NCBI RefSeq assembly: GCF_023343835.1
Contig: NC_064439.1
Location: 37,270,508 to 37,334,507 of the forward strand
Length of the DNA: 64,000 nucleotides
Origin: Lagopus muta
Taxonomy: Eukaryota; Chordata; Aves; Galliformes; Phasianidae
Direction of reading: 5' to 3'
The stretch's first letter is position 1, and every line of letters starts with the position of its first letter. The position numbers and the translations under genes are program-made. Shown here in pieces: positions 1 through 15,000 of this stretch. The notes under the pieces were generated by a model, which saw only the letters and a list, made by a program, of their open reading frames with translations, did not search any database and had not been told where the DNA came from.

Positions 1-3000
1 CATCGTTCATTCACGACTTCATGAATAACTTTGAGTGCAACTCCAGTTTCATCCAGCTTGTCCTTTACGTAAAGATCTACGTAACTGCGAAATCCATTTA
101 CCTATGAGTAATACAGATAACAATTACTATTATTCACATTAAATTCTCAATCTATTTAAAATAATTTGAAAGAGGCTCTTACAGGTAACTTCTTCCCATT
201 CAACATAACTTTGACTCCTTTGCATGACCCAGCCAAATCATATGCTCTTCTTGTCATGAGGGACACAATATCCTTGTCAAGTTTTTCCATTTTAAATTTA
301 GATAGATCTGGTTGGAATGTAATGCATGTGTAGTCGTCACCTTCAAAATGCTTAATCTTGGGTTCAGAAGTCTTCATCATATTGTTCATCCAAGTCTTTG
401 GAAACAAAACATTTTAGATATTAGTTTAAATATAAGATGCTAACCGCCCCTTTGTTCCATTTTCTGGCTGTGCTAGGCTACGATAGCTATACACAACTAG
501 AATTTCATGGGTACCTTTTAGAAGTTTCCCCTGCTAAAATATTATGGATAAAATTAATTGCTTTACCAAGATTTGCAGAAGCATTGGTGACAGCAGATTT
601 GTGGTTTCTGTAAATACAAAGGGATCATTTACATCCATAGACATGACTCAAATGTAAATACAGCCCACCACAAAACTAACTGATGAACAAGTGAATCAGC
701 TACATGGTCTTTACTGCCTCTACTACACGCTTCTGTAGAGAGGCTTACTAGTCCCCATAAGAAGGTCATTGGTCTCTGACACAGTAATTTTGTGGCTGTG
801 CTTTTTATTAAATTGCATTTAAGCAGTTAGTATAAAATATTACATTTTTAAAGAGACAGATAAATCATTAAAATGTACTATTTTTTGTCAGTAACATGAC
901 AGAACAACTAGAAATTGCCTTGGGAAAAAAAATAAAAATAAAAAAATTTAAAAAAAGTAGCCATTAACTGTGAAAGATTCCTAAGCTGAAAAACTTCTGT
1001 AATTGTCCAAACTTCTTCAAACATTTATAAGGGTAGCCAGCTCAAAACCAGATAGCGTAAATCAGGTAACGGGCAATCCTTGGATCTCATGCTGACAATC
1101 ATAATTATGAGCAATAGGTTCATGTGCAGTATTTCTGTACCAAAGTACAGCTACGCCAATGCAATTCATAAAAATTCTTTTCTGTGATGCTATATAAAAT
1201 GATCTAGATAATTGTTTTAATGTTTATGCAACTAATAGAATTCTTTTCTGACAGAGCATACAATAACTAAAAGATGTTTCAATTAAGCGTTCTTTTTCAC
1301 CTGCATGTGGATAAATCTGTTTTAACAGCAGAAACTTTTCATGTTTAGTCACCCAATACTCCCAATAAAAACATTACTTAGAGAAAACAAAACAACCCTC
1401 CCATCCCCCCCCCCAAAAAAAACCACAAAACCAAAACAAAACACTGTACTAAATTCTAGTTTGCAAAAATACCAATTTAACTGACTGAACTGATCTTGCC
1501 TGCATCACCTATATGTCCTTTACATTTCAATGTTTATGATTCACTTTATGAAATATAAAAAAGTGCTAAATTTGAATGCTAAATTTGAATGCTATTGCTA
1601 CACAAAAGAGAAAAAAATTGAGACTATTTCTGTACCTGCTTGAAGCTGTGTTTGTATTCCTTGCAAGCAGTTTCAACTGTAAACTTTGTACTAAATATGT
1701 TACAAAGTTTTGCGCCATAGCCATTACGACCACCTGAAAAAATGCAACACAGTATGTTTCTATAGCAGAACTTCATTTATGATACACAGAGAGTATGTGA
1801 ATGAAGTAAAATGATCCTAAGTAAGATAAAAATTGGGCCAGATGTCAACAATTATCAAAGGTTGCCAGAGTTACAGTTTCACACCACCTAGAATCTGGTA
1901 GAACTGATTCTGCCTCAAGGAGCCCTTTGCTCTTCCCTCATTTGATCTAGAAGTTACCTGCTGAAAGACAAGTAACCTCAACATCCCAAGACACCTGAAA
2001 ACTAACACACGTACAGAGACAACTCATTCCACAACCACATGCTCACTAGCTCTGACAGAAGAGAAGCAAGGGGAATGGAAGTTCAGAGATAAAGAAGTTA
2101 GGTCACCTCTTCCTGGCAACAATTCACAGTCAAGCCCCATTAATTGACTGAAATCAGGCTTTATTTCCCTGGAAACTCAGAGGAATTTCTAACACGCTAT
2201 ATTAATGTTCAAATAAAATCAATTCATTGCTGTACGCTCTCTGAAAAGAAATTTCTAAAGTCATCACAGTATGGCCTAACACATATTTAGCCCATATTGT
2301 GATGGCTTCAGGTAGGATAAAACAGAACTCTCATTCATGATCTAAATTATGGTTACTTCATAATTAGAATAATAAATCATATGTTAGTTTATTAAAATTA
2401 TTTCCTTCATTTCAGCAGCATAAACATTTTAATGCTTGCATATGGTATAATTATTTTTTTTTTAATGGGTAATGATTACTGACTTTAAATATGTAAATGT
2501 AAAATTTTATGTAAATATTATTATAAAAAAAAATACTTTATTCTAACAAAGAACTCTGGTAATGGTGACTAAGTGATCATTTATTATGAAAAAGAGTAGA
2601 AAAAGTAAAAGGAGAAAGTGCACAGATGAACAAACTCAGTTCACTGAACAAAACCAAGTTAAATTGTCTTGCCTGTAACTTTTTTCTCATCATCATCGTA
2701 GTTGCTAGATGTTAACAGCTGCCCAAAGATTAAAGCAGGAACATAAACTTTTTCTACTTTGTGTTCCACAACTGGTATACCCTTCCCGTTATTCCATATG
2801 CTGATAATGTTTGATTCCCTATAAAATAGGAAAGACATAAAGCCAATTAATGTAATCCTAAAAAAAGGCTCCTTGCAAACATTCTACACACTTCAACAAC
2901 TGCATAAACTACAATTAAATATCACATTCTTATTATCCCTATTCACAGTTCTAACAATTTTAATTATAAAAATCAGTTCTTTATGCTTAGTACATGTCTA

Positions 3001-6000
3001 AGGAGAAGCATGACTGCCCACACATGACAGCACTTTATCATTAAAATAGTCCCCCCAGATTTCTTTGAACAGCATTCACAATCAACATGATCTCCAACAG
3101 ATGAGATTCAAAGTTTTGGGACAGAACTACACTTAAGTTAGAGATATAGCTTTATAGCTTTCACAGAAGTCCACTCGGACAAAACCAAGTTATCTTCTAT
3201 TTAAAACTTCTCCACTAATGATAACAACGGTAATTGCATCAATACCAAAATTCCTCAAAATCTGGCACTGTTAACACTTGTAGTTTCTTATATTATTATA
3301 TCAGAGAGTTCAAAATCAGGATAGACCACAAGTATACCACTAACATTTCACTCCTCCTTCATGACAAAAGCAACTTTGTCTATAGAAACTGATACTGCAC
3401 TGAAAACCTAAAGAACAATGGCTTCTCAGCATATTCATCCTACGGATTATGTGTGGAAATTAGGTCTCCAAAATATTAATTACTCATTTAAATGTATCTG
3501 AAAAGATACACCACGGGAATCCAATCACTAAGTGTTTAACTAATTCTAATTACGACGTATCTCTTCATTTCAAATATTGAATTAGGAAAAACAGTGGTAA
3601 TGGTAGTAATGACATATCTGTAATCTTTCAGTGCGATACAGCTAACATAAACATAACTTTATCCTTGTGCTAAACATACAAGTTCAGGGGGTACAACGTT
3701 ACGTTACAGAATCTTAAGGTTGGTATTTATGATTTATATGTAACCTTGCTGCTTACAGTTATGTACTGGCAAGCTTTCATATAATCATGGATTTTATAAT
3801 CTTCTAAGTTTCATTCAACCAAACAGCAGGATTGTGGTTTTGGAAAGCAAATTGCTATCAATTTATAATGGTAGCAATTACTGCTAATCACTTTTAATCT
3901 TAAAAACCTTTTAATCTTAAAATATGAAGCCAGTGGAAATAATTTCCAAACGATTATTTTTGGTGTTTTTTTTTTTTTTAAATCTATTTTCATTTAGGAA
4001 AATCATTTGTACAAATCAAAACTACAGTAGCCCAGGCAGGGAAGTAAATGACAGCACGCTTCTACTTACGGATCAATGGATATTTTAATACAGGTCATAT
4101 TCTTGTCCCTCTGCTTATTGTCAGCGGCATTTACTATGAAAAAAGTGACAAATCAACACTTTCTAGTAACAATAATTAATTGTTTGATTTGTAAAATACA
4201 CACATTCCACCAGAAGTTACAAGGCTCCAGGTATTTATTAATCAGGTAACTTTTTATATGCTTTCTATGTTATTCCTGGCATCAGAAAATAAGATCAAGC
4301 ATCTATAATTTTTTTTTTTTTTAATTACTAATTCTATTTCTAGCACTTAAACTGCAACAGAAATACATAAGTATTTTGTGAGCTTGTTCCTCTGCTATTC
4401 TTGACATACTGAGCACTTTATTCATCTTTCACTGCAATTCTTTGGATACTTAACACACATACTATGCCATATATATTAAAAATCCTAGGAAATGGTATGC
4501 ATGATCAGACACAACATTTTAACAGTAAAATCCAGTCCCAATGAAGTCGCATCCATTAAGAAGTGTTTTGATACCAGCAAGTTTTCTCTAAAGTTTTTGT
4601 GAGACTTATAACTACTCTCATTTTACACAATTTAGGACCAAAAGAATAACTGGAGGTTAATATTTGATTACAATTTAATTAATTTTACTGCAAAGTATGC
4701 TAACTACAAACAATAGATATTAGAAAACATTACAATAATATTCAACATTTGTCTTATCACTCACAAAACAGACCAAAATAAAACCTTGTAACAGCAAGGG
4801 ATATGAAGAGGAATCTAGTAAACATAAGGTATCTTAATAAGCTGTAAGGATTTATATATATTATCAGATATTTTGAATGACTTCTAAAAAATATTACAAG
4901 CATTTCATTTAAAAGCATGCACAGCTACAGTCCAGTTTTCACCATGTTATTACACTGACCCTAGCTCTCAAACCATATTCTGAATGGCACACATAAAGAA
5001 ACAATAAGCCATACAGTACTACAATAATGACACGATAGCAATTTTCCTTTTCAATGGGACAACATGAAACTGTGAAAAGCCTGCAAATTCCATTTATGGG
5101 ACAGAAAAATGAGTGATGAAAGTTTTTAGTCTCATATTTCTCTCATTAGGGAATGAGTGAAAAAACAAACAACTAAAATCCTTTTCCAACTGGACAAGAT
5201 ACTGCCTTGAAAACAGCAATAGTGTAAACCACAGTTTTAGATATGTTCTGAACCCAATGAAGGTCATGATAAAATTTCCACTGATTTCAATAGCCTCAAA
5301 GTTCATGGTGTTTGCCTGCCAACCCTTACGCTTAACTTTGTAACAACTCATTAGTTGTTACAACTCATTATGAACAAAGTCAATTAACCTAAAGTTAGCA
5401 GTTCAGCAGACAGCACACTGCTCAGACATAGCATTACTCTACCACTGGTTCAATGTGTATCTGCCACAAAGAGAATATCATAAGCTGATTTATGAGATGA
5501 TAATATAACTTAACTTTGATAACTTTCAGTTGTCTTTCAGAAAAATGGTCTTCTTTCATATGTTACACAGAACTGTTAGCCTGAACAACTTAGTAGATTA
5601 AAATATCTTGTGATGATATTGATCATCACAAAGAATGACCTAGGTTGGACATTTAGTTACAAGCTGTAATACCTTCTTGCAGGTTCAGCTGAAAACACTC
5701 TTTCCCTACACTAAACTGTTCTACAATGCTGGCATGCACTAAAACTTCCATGCACTGAATTTTAATGGAACTCTCAAGTCTGTGATTTAAATTTAGATTC
5801 AAATTAAAATGCTTTGAGAGTTCTCAGAATAATGTATACTTTATAATGCTAAAACATTGTTATACGTACCAAGGATTTCATCAAAGATCTTGTATAAGCC
5901 AGGGACAAAGGTAACCTCTCTGCAATTCATTCCGACATCTTCATCATAAACCCACATTAACTACATGTTAAAAAATAGAAGATATAAATATATGCTCTCC

Positions 6001-9000
6001 TGGTCTCAAAACAAAAATACTCATACTTAATATTTCAGCAAATAAAATCGGTATTTTTTAACTCTATCACTGTGCTATAATTTTAGCTGATACGAAAGTA
6101 ATAAGCTAGACTTCACAGAAAGATGAAAAAAAGCCCAGGGAATGCGTCAGTTAAGATATACCAGGAGTTGTAACTTTTTCTACAACACCCTATCTTCATA
6201 AGTTATGCTTAGACCCACTTACAGACACACATTCACATTCTTCCCATTCACCTTTTAACTTTAAGTTAAAGAGACAGTATTTCCTCTTCTCAGAACCTTG
6301 CCATTTACCAACTAGATCAGAACATTACAACACACACAAAGAACTCTTGACTAAAACCAGAAACAAAAAGGATAAAGCTAAAGCACACAGCTCTAACAAA
6401 GTTCATGGCACGTAACATAAACCCCTACATCATCCACTAGAAATCTAGTGTGCTTTTCAAAATTTTATATAAAATCAAACCTCCACTTGAAAGCCCAGCA
6501 ATAGAAACATTTACATTAACAAAGCAAAAAGAATAAATCCTGTAGATTTCAACAAAAACACATGCTAAATACCAACACTGAAAAACAATCATATACACAT
6601 GCAAAAACAGTGGATTCTAGGATTAGTTAACTGAAGAAATGGTAGAAGTTAATGATAAAATGGGTACTGGTAACAAACCCACATGCTCTCCAACAGCCAT
6701 AAATTTCTGACCATAACTGTAATAATTTATCCTGCACAAAATAATACCTCTATCTAGACACAGTATTTAGCTTTATTCTAAATTTATCAGATTTATTTCC
6801 ATTTTTTTATCCATTGAATTTAGTCTTCAGCCGTATTTTTCACATAAAATGGTTCTATGCTAATTCTACCATTTTATTTTGAGTTCACACAACTAAAATT
6901 ATTCACAAAGCAGCACCGTGCTCTTTAATTTTCTTCATAATTTCCATGTACCATACAGCTATTGTGATTCTTCCTTTTTCAAGGGAACTGATAGGTGTAA
7001 TCTAAATGGTAATGTAAGGCCTGAGATTCACCTACTAGATGCACTATTACAAATGCTTTTAAACACTGAAATATATTGATCTAATTCACCTATATCCCAC
7101 ATAAATGCTGCAGTCTATAAGTAGCAATGCAAACACAAGCAATTAACTGGAGAATAAGCAGAGACAGTTATTGTGATTGTTGTACTGGTCCAACAGTTTA
7201 TTATTCAGACTGTAGTATGAGGGACTTTCAGAATCAAACACTAGGAGAAGGTAGCAAATAAAACAGACTCTCCAATGTACACTCTGGCTTTCACTTCTGA
7301 TAGCTGCTTTTAAGAAATACATGTTCAAGCTTTCCCAAAAGAGACATACAAGGAAGGTACCTCATAAAAGTGCTTCATTTGATGGAAATGTAAATGTTTT
7401 TTATTTTGTTTCGTTTTTAAATATATCATATAACATACAATTGAGCAGTCAAGGATGGTTTTTTTAAGGCTTGCTTCCCTCAACCATGGACAATGGGGAG
7501 GAAGCGTATCTCACAAATACAGGAAATGATTCTATCCAAACAGAATTGTATCAGTAAAATTAAAGGTTGCCCCCAAAACACATCTGTGTGTTTATCACCA
7601 TTTACTGGCCACTAAGTATTCAGAGTCCCTCTGGTGACTTACACATATATTGTTTCCATGCACAAGTCCTTTAACTTAGAAATATTAGCAGTCATAGCTT
7701 ATGAAATTTAACACCAAAATTCTCCAAACAACCTTTCTTTCCTCCTTCACTACCTTACTGGTAGTCAAATAAGAAGTGAAGCTTCTTCCAACAGGTAGTC
7801 TCTTTCCCTTCCCACTGTCCTCACTATCTACTTTCTGCTACCTGGTTCTAAGCTTCTCTTTGCATGGTGGAATGGTTCTGCTGTTTAGCCCTTGACTAAT
7901 GAGTCAAATTCAGCTCATAAAACCACCAAAAAAGTTGTGGATGCCTCCTTCCTGGAAGTGTTCGTGGTTGTGCTGCATGAGGCTTTGGGCAGCCTAATCT
8001 ACTGAAAGATGTCCCTGCCCTTGTCAAGTGGATGGGGCCAAGCTCTCTACAATGGTGCCCAATAACAGGACAAGGGGAAATAGGAACTGAAACATAGTTC
8101 TATCTGAACATGAAAAAAAATCTCCTGTACTTAAAGGATTACATAGCATTGCAACAAACTGCCTAGAAAGGTTGCAGTCTTGTCTGGATATATTCAAAAT
8201 TCGCCTGGATGCTTTAACCTACTGTAGGGAACCTGTGTTAGTGGGGCAGTTAGGCTCGAAGATCTCCAGAGGTCCCTTCCAACCTCTACAATTCTCTGAT
8301 TCTGAAGAAGCAATATTAGAAGCCTCTTATGGGAATCTCTGCAAACTCATTCTGAGACTAGAACCACCAATTTTGGAAGCAATACAGTTTCAGGACCTAT
8401 TTTAATGGGAGTAACAACTACTACATGAAAAGAACTATGGGAAAACAAGGACATTTCAAGTTGCTCAGAACTGGAGTGGCAGTATAAATTCAGTGTTTGT
8501 CATGATTTCTTAGCTAAAGGATCTATTAAGCTATTGTAAACTCCTGGGAGGGCAACTGGACTAGATATCTTCCAAGTCCCTTTCAATCCAAACCGTTCCA
8601 TGGCTCTTACACATGCAGACAAACATAATTACAGATCTTAACATGATAATTTTGAATGAATATTTTTAGTAGTAGTGGCAGTAATTTCCTCATTAAAATA
8701 ACAGAAAATATGAAGACAATTAAGTTAATTAAACTTACCTGAGTTAAAGGTTCAACCGATCCAATGTAGGTGTCTGGACGGAGGAGGATATGTTCAAGCT
8801 GAGTCTTTTTCTGATAAACTCTCTCAACAGACATCTTCTTTGAAGTGTCATTTTTATTAACACTTTCTGATTCTTCCTTTTTTGAAGCATTGATTTGATT
8901 ATCAAATAATGTCTAAAAAAAAAAAAAAAGACAACAATCAATCTGATTAATTCAACTTGCCAATCAAGTGCAAACAAATCCTGACAGATTTAAATTACAA

Positions 9001-12000
9001 TCAAAGCTTGTCATATAATTTAAATGCTACATTTTTGTGTGCATTAAGATCAAGCTATCTTCTCAAGAGAAATATGGTAATAGATTGTACTGCAGTTTCT
9101 TAACAAATTGACACATCTTCTAACTTCTGTTACTTACTAACGCTATATTTAAAAAGATACTCAGCTTGCTCAGATTAAACATTTTTAACATCCATTTTGT
9201 GCATACCTGTTTTCCCAAACCACTAAGTACTCTTCAGAACAGTGACAGTGAAATTACTCCTTTACACGTTGTTTGGACAACGTATTCCGTAGAGCTTAAG
9301 AAACACTAACAATGCCTTCCCTACGGCTTCTCACTTCTCACCTGCTACAATCTACATTACCCTTCTAAATAAAATAGCCTTATTATGCAGGGATGCAAGT
9401 ATCAGAAGTTTGCAGCACTGCCTATTTCCAGACCAAGCCTTTTAGCCTGTGCTGTACTCTGAAAAAGAAAACCAACTCTGAATCCCTGAATCTGTCTTGA
9501 ATTGGCATTTTTAGAACACAAATGTTGTTTAGATATTTGATCTGGAATGGACTGCCCAGGGAGGTGGGGGAATCACCGACCCTGGGGGTGTTCAAGGAAA
9601 GACTGGATGTTGTGTTGAGGGACATGGTTTAGTAGGAGCTATTGGGAATAGGTGAACGGTTGGACTGGGTGATCTTTTAGGTCTTTTCCAACCTTAGTGA
9701 TTCTATGATTCTATGATTCTATGATTCTATGACATGCTCTCCCCCACAGTCTTGATCGCCCAATCAGTGATGAAGATGAGTGCATGCAGTGAAAGGCTGC
9801 ATACGTAGCCTACCTGGACTTTCATAAAGCCTTTGACTCTGTCAAGTAAAACAGTACAGTTTTGTTTGACAGTTTTCTGGAGAAGCTAGCAGCCCATGGC
9901 TTGGACACGTAAACTCTTCACGTGGTAAAAAAAAAGAAGGCTGGATGGCCAGACCCAGAGGGTGGGTACAAATGGAGTTAAATCCATCTGGCAACTGATC
10001 ACAAGTAGTGCTGCTCAAGGGTCAGTATTGGGGCTGGTTCTGTTTAATATCATTACTGAAGATCTGTACAAAGGGATTGAGTACACCTTCAGTAAGTATG
10101 CAGACAACACTAAGCTGGGAAGAAGCAGTGATCTGCCTGAGGGTAAGAAGGCTCTATAAAGGGATCTGGATAGGTTGGATGTATGGGCTGAGGCCAACTG
10201 TACGAGTTTCAGCAAGACCAAGTGCTGGGCCCTACACTTTGGTCACAACAACCCCATGCAACATTACACGTTTGCGACAGAGCATCTGGCAAGCTGTATG
10301 GAGGAAAAGGATCTGTGTACAGGTAGCCAAGAAGGTAAAAACATCCTAGTTTGTATCAGAAATAGCATAGTTAGCACCACTAGGGAGGAGTTTATCCCCC
10401 TCTAACTAGCACTGGTGAGGCTACAGCTCAAGTACTAAGTAGTTGTGAGGCCTCTCACTACAAGAAAGACACCAAAGCACTGGAGCACATCCAAAGAGGG
10501 GCAACAAAGCTGGTGCAGGGTCTGGAGCACTAATCTTATGAGGAGTGGCCAAGGGAACTGGGATTATTCAGTCTGAAGAAGAGAAGGTACAGGAGACACC
10601 ATATCAGTTTCTCCAGCTATCTGAAAGGAGGTCATAGCAATATTGGGGTCAGCCTCTCCTCCCAGGTAACCATGGATAGGGATGAGAAGTAATGGCCTCA
10701 ACTTTGCACCAGGGGAGATGCAGATTAGGAAAATTTATTCTAAGAAAGAGTGGTGAAGCACTGAAGCAGGCTGACCAGCAAAGTGATGAAGTCACTGCTC
10801 CTGAGGTTTTCAAGAAAAGAGTAGATGTGGCAGTGACAGACACAGCTTAGCAGGCATGGTGGTGATGTGTCAATGGTTGGACTAGATGATCTTAGGGGTC
10901 TTTTGTAACCTTAATGATTTTTGAGTCTATGATCCATGGACACATGTTCTACAGCCTTTTCTCACTGCTTTCCTTAGAAATGTATATAAATAAAAAAATC
11001 AAGCAAGTACTAAACTGTAGCATGGTGTATGGGAACTGCTGAGTGAACCTCTGATTGATCACCTGAGGTGAGCCATGAGTCAGCCAGAGGAGCACAGGTG
11101 AAGGCAATTCACTGTGCTGCTGGAAGGGGTGGAGCCAGGCTGCATCCCTCCTAGACCTATTTAAGAGCTGGCTACCAGAGGGGAAGGATCTCTTCTGGAG
11201 ATCCCCTCTTTTGGTGTCTTCTGGTGAGCTCAGCTGAAGGGTAAGCTCTTCCACTTATTCTCTTTTTGTGATCGTTGTCTGCTTTGCCTTACTCTCTTGA
11301 TTATATTGCGATTATAACATCTTGATATCTATTGATTATACACAATTATATTGTGATTATAACATCTTGGTTATACACATGGTAAACTGACAATATTTTA
11401 TGCATGTTTTGGAATTGTCTCAGAAAGACTTCTGTATTCTGTCCTGTCTGAGAAACATTCATATTATTGGAGCTCCAAAAACACTTTTCAAAACAGCCCC
11501 AGCTGTTGTTTCAGGAGAATGTCCCTGAAATGAATTAAACAAGTATCACAAGGGGCTCAAGTCTTTTACTTTTTGATTTAAAAATTAGCTGATTTATTGT
11601 GGAAAAACATATATGTACACACACACGGATATATACATGACTTTCAGTGCCTGTTTCACTACCTTAACGTGGCCAATTTTCACTATGTTTCTTAAAGTGT
11701 TTGACTTTTCCATCATTCCTGTTACATACAGGACTTCAGAGAGTTTTTCAGCTACCCTCCAAGTTGGTTGTGAATATACACACCCATGTGCATGTAAGCC
11801 AGCAAGGTGACCATTCTTAATTACTTTGGAATGCAATAATTGCACTGTGCAACCTCCTTGCAGTTAAACTTCAAACATGGGATAGTGGTAACTCTACAGA
11901 AAAACATAACAGTCTCCATTGATAGCAGCTTCTGGTCATTTGACATCAGACAAAGCGTTAGCACAAGCATATTTTACTACGATGAATGCTTTCTCCAGTA

Positions 12001-15000
12001 GGATTTTAATGTTGGCATTGTTTCTCATTTAGAGTTTATTTAGCTATGAATTTTTCTAGCAGTATTCAAAAGCTACAGTCATTTTTTCCTTCTGCAATCC
12101 CGAGAATCAGAATCCAAGCAGCCTTTAATAGGCTATAGTTTAGCTACTTCCACTGCCTACTATCAATCTCAGAGCTCAGGTTCCGTTTTTGCATTTTCTT
12201 TCTTCATATTTTTCTTTTTTTGTTTTCTTGCAGTCCCTTTTGATGAAATTTTTACATATAACAGAACACAAATGACGCCACAGATTCTTTATTGCCTTTT
12301 TTGATGGAAACTGGGTTATGTGGTCTTTCTTTGTGTTTAAAAATTGTGTTCATCCATAAAATTCTGCTCTGGGCAAAAAGAGAAATGGCATTAGACTGAG
12401 ACAATTAAAAATTATAGCATTTCCTTCATGAAAAAATCAGTTTATTATGCTAATCTCAGCATAGTAACAGATATTTACATAGGAAGACTCCAGAATGGTA
12501 TATAATGTAGAGCTGGAAAGTTCAGAATAGGAGAAAAGGCAGAATAAAAGCTAGTATTTCCCCTGTACTAGTTCAAGAAGCATTCTGAATGTTGCATTTC
12601 ATAGACAGAATACATCACCCTATAACAAAAAAAATCTCCCTATTGTGCCCATAACACAGTCTTCCTTGTTTTGTTCTGTTTTTTTTTTTTATGCCTTTAG
12701 CACAAGCTACTTCAGCTTCAACTGAGACCAAATGTTTCAAACATTCTTCCTTCTTTTCTTTCTTTCTTTTTTAAAACTAGGTGGCAAAAAGGACATTTAA
12801 TCTACTCCAATAGAGGTGAACAAAAAAAGAGACATCACTATGTGAATGTATCTCCACCTGGGTTTTGCCTATTTGGCTTCAGCCTCCTAAAGCAACTACG
12901 TGCACTTGCAAGGATTGTTGTCCTGTAAGGGAAATGCAGCCTTGGCACATAACATTTTACAGAAGTACATGGCATGTGTCCCACATTCCCTTAAAGTGGA
13001 GAATTAGTGGGACAAGACAGTAAATTTTGAGTGTAATTAAGCTGTAAAACCTAGGGAGGTTAATTAAGTAATGGAATCCAGGGACGTCGATTTTCCGCCA
13101 CTTACAGCTGGAAAAAAACAAACCAGCAACATAAAACAGAAACCAACAACAAACAAACAGTTCTTTTAAAACTGTATATGTATACATATAATATACATAT
13201 TATATATATGCTATAACTCAAAAAAATTATAAATGCAATATGGTAATTGCCAGGTAGCTCTATGGATAACATACACTCACATGTAGTGTGGTGTTACACA
13301 TACTAGATTTAATGGCCTCTTCTTGACTCAGAAAAATGCGCAATTAATACATTGGTACCTAAACATTTAGCAACCTGCCAAAGGAAAATTCTGACTGAGA
13401 ATACCTCCCACCATGAAAAAACAAAGGCAGTGAGTTTCAAAAGAAACCACTCCCCTGCTGTGTTTAACAAATGCTCTGGCTCTCCTCCCAAGATGAAAAC
13501 ACAGAAGTAACAGTTTGCAGTTACCAGAGCAAATCTGCATAAAACATGGCATCCCATCAGCGGCATTAACTAAATCTCTCTATCGCATGCTCCCCGAAAG
13601 TAACTCAGGAAAGAGCACCCATTAACCTCATCCAGAACTAGTCACACTCCAGCCTACTAACAAGCTTGTTTACTTTGAATTCCTAATTTATTTCTTATAC
13701 CTCCTCCTCCTCACAATTTGCTCTTGACTCTGAAAGCACCAGATTACACCAATGTTTATCATCATAATTCATTTACAGAATAACTTGCAACAGATTTCCC
13801 GCTTACAGAAAAGCACAACAGTTAATTGTTGCCAAAAATGAGAACTTCCTTTCTTCTCTCCTCTCTTGTTTCTTCAGGTAGTGGAACCAAAACCAGCCTA
13901 ATAACAAACCTTCTCAAGGAGCAAACAATCTCCTTCCTTCCCATTTTTCATCCATTAGAAGCAAGCCATTGTCTGCTGGACCATTTTCCTGAGCAAGTTT
14001 GCAGGAGAACCAGACAAGTACTGATGCAAGGTAAAGAGCAGAATGGTAAGAATGGGATGATAAGAGAAAAAAGAAAATATGCTTTTCAGCGGGTATCATT
14101 TGATTGTTTGGCTGCAATACGAAACTGCTCTCTTAGAATTATACAGCTTCCTCCTCCTATTAAACAGCTAGACTAAATGAAAGAATAATTATTGCTATTT
14201 TAGAATTTATGTCCAATGTACTAGTAAACTAGATTTTAAGGAAAACTAAAGGAAAACTTCCATAAAATCTGAGAAGTGAAATAGAGCACTTTTGGGGGGG
14301 GGGGGGGGAAGAGGGGAAGCTCACTATAATTACTTCTGACCAGTAAACTATGTGTATTGTTCTAAATATGACTGCATTTCTACTAAGTTACTACAGCAAC
14401 AGCTGTTTTATTTGGCACAGGTACATTCAGATCCTGATCTTTAATACTTACCTCTTAAAAAGCAAGTGTCTAACATCTTCTAAAGTCTAAGGACAATTTA
14501 ACTAAATTTCACTTGTTTTTTCTGGGGGGGGGGGGGGGATATGAAATTTTCCCATAGACAAGCTCTATTTCAATACTGAATTCTGACAGTGTCCGCATAG
14601 GATCTAAAAACGTTAAACCTACAAATGCTTTGCTAACATACTGATCTTGTAAGAATCTGTTTTTTGAAGTAAGCTTCAGAGTCAAGGAGGGAAAAAACAC
14701 TGGCCCTGACTCTCAAGGAAGAAAAAGTTTAACATGAAATAATTATTTCTAGACAAGACTGTGTTCCTACAGATTCTTTGAATTGCCGTACTTAAAACCA
14801 ATGAATGAAGTAACTGTACGTTCTGCTGTAAAGCAGCACACTGAAATCCCTTCAAACTTCAAGGAAAAAAAAAAAAGCAATTCCTTCTAGTACATTTAAT
14901 TTTGGTAAGCTAACTACAGTTTACTCATAAACCAATTTGGGAAGTTGCATGAACCACTCACACAAGCTTGACCCTGCATGCTCACTAAAATCTTGATTGC

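Noticed and set aside
13826-14176. Plus-strand ATG open frame of 116 codons in TOP2B intron 1
   Set aside because: No family resemblance, antisense within an intron, and competing frames of similar length nearby.
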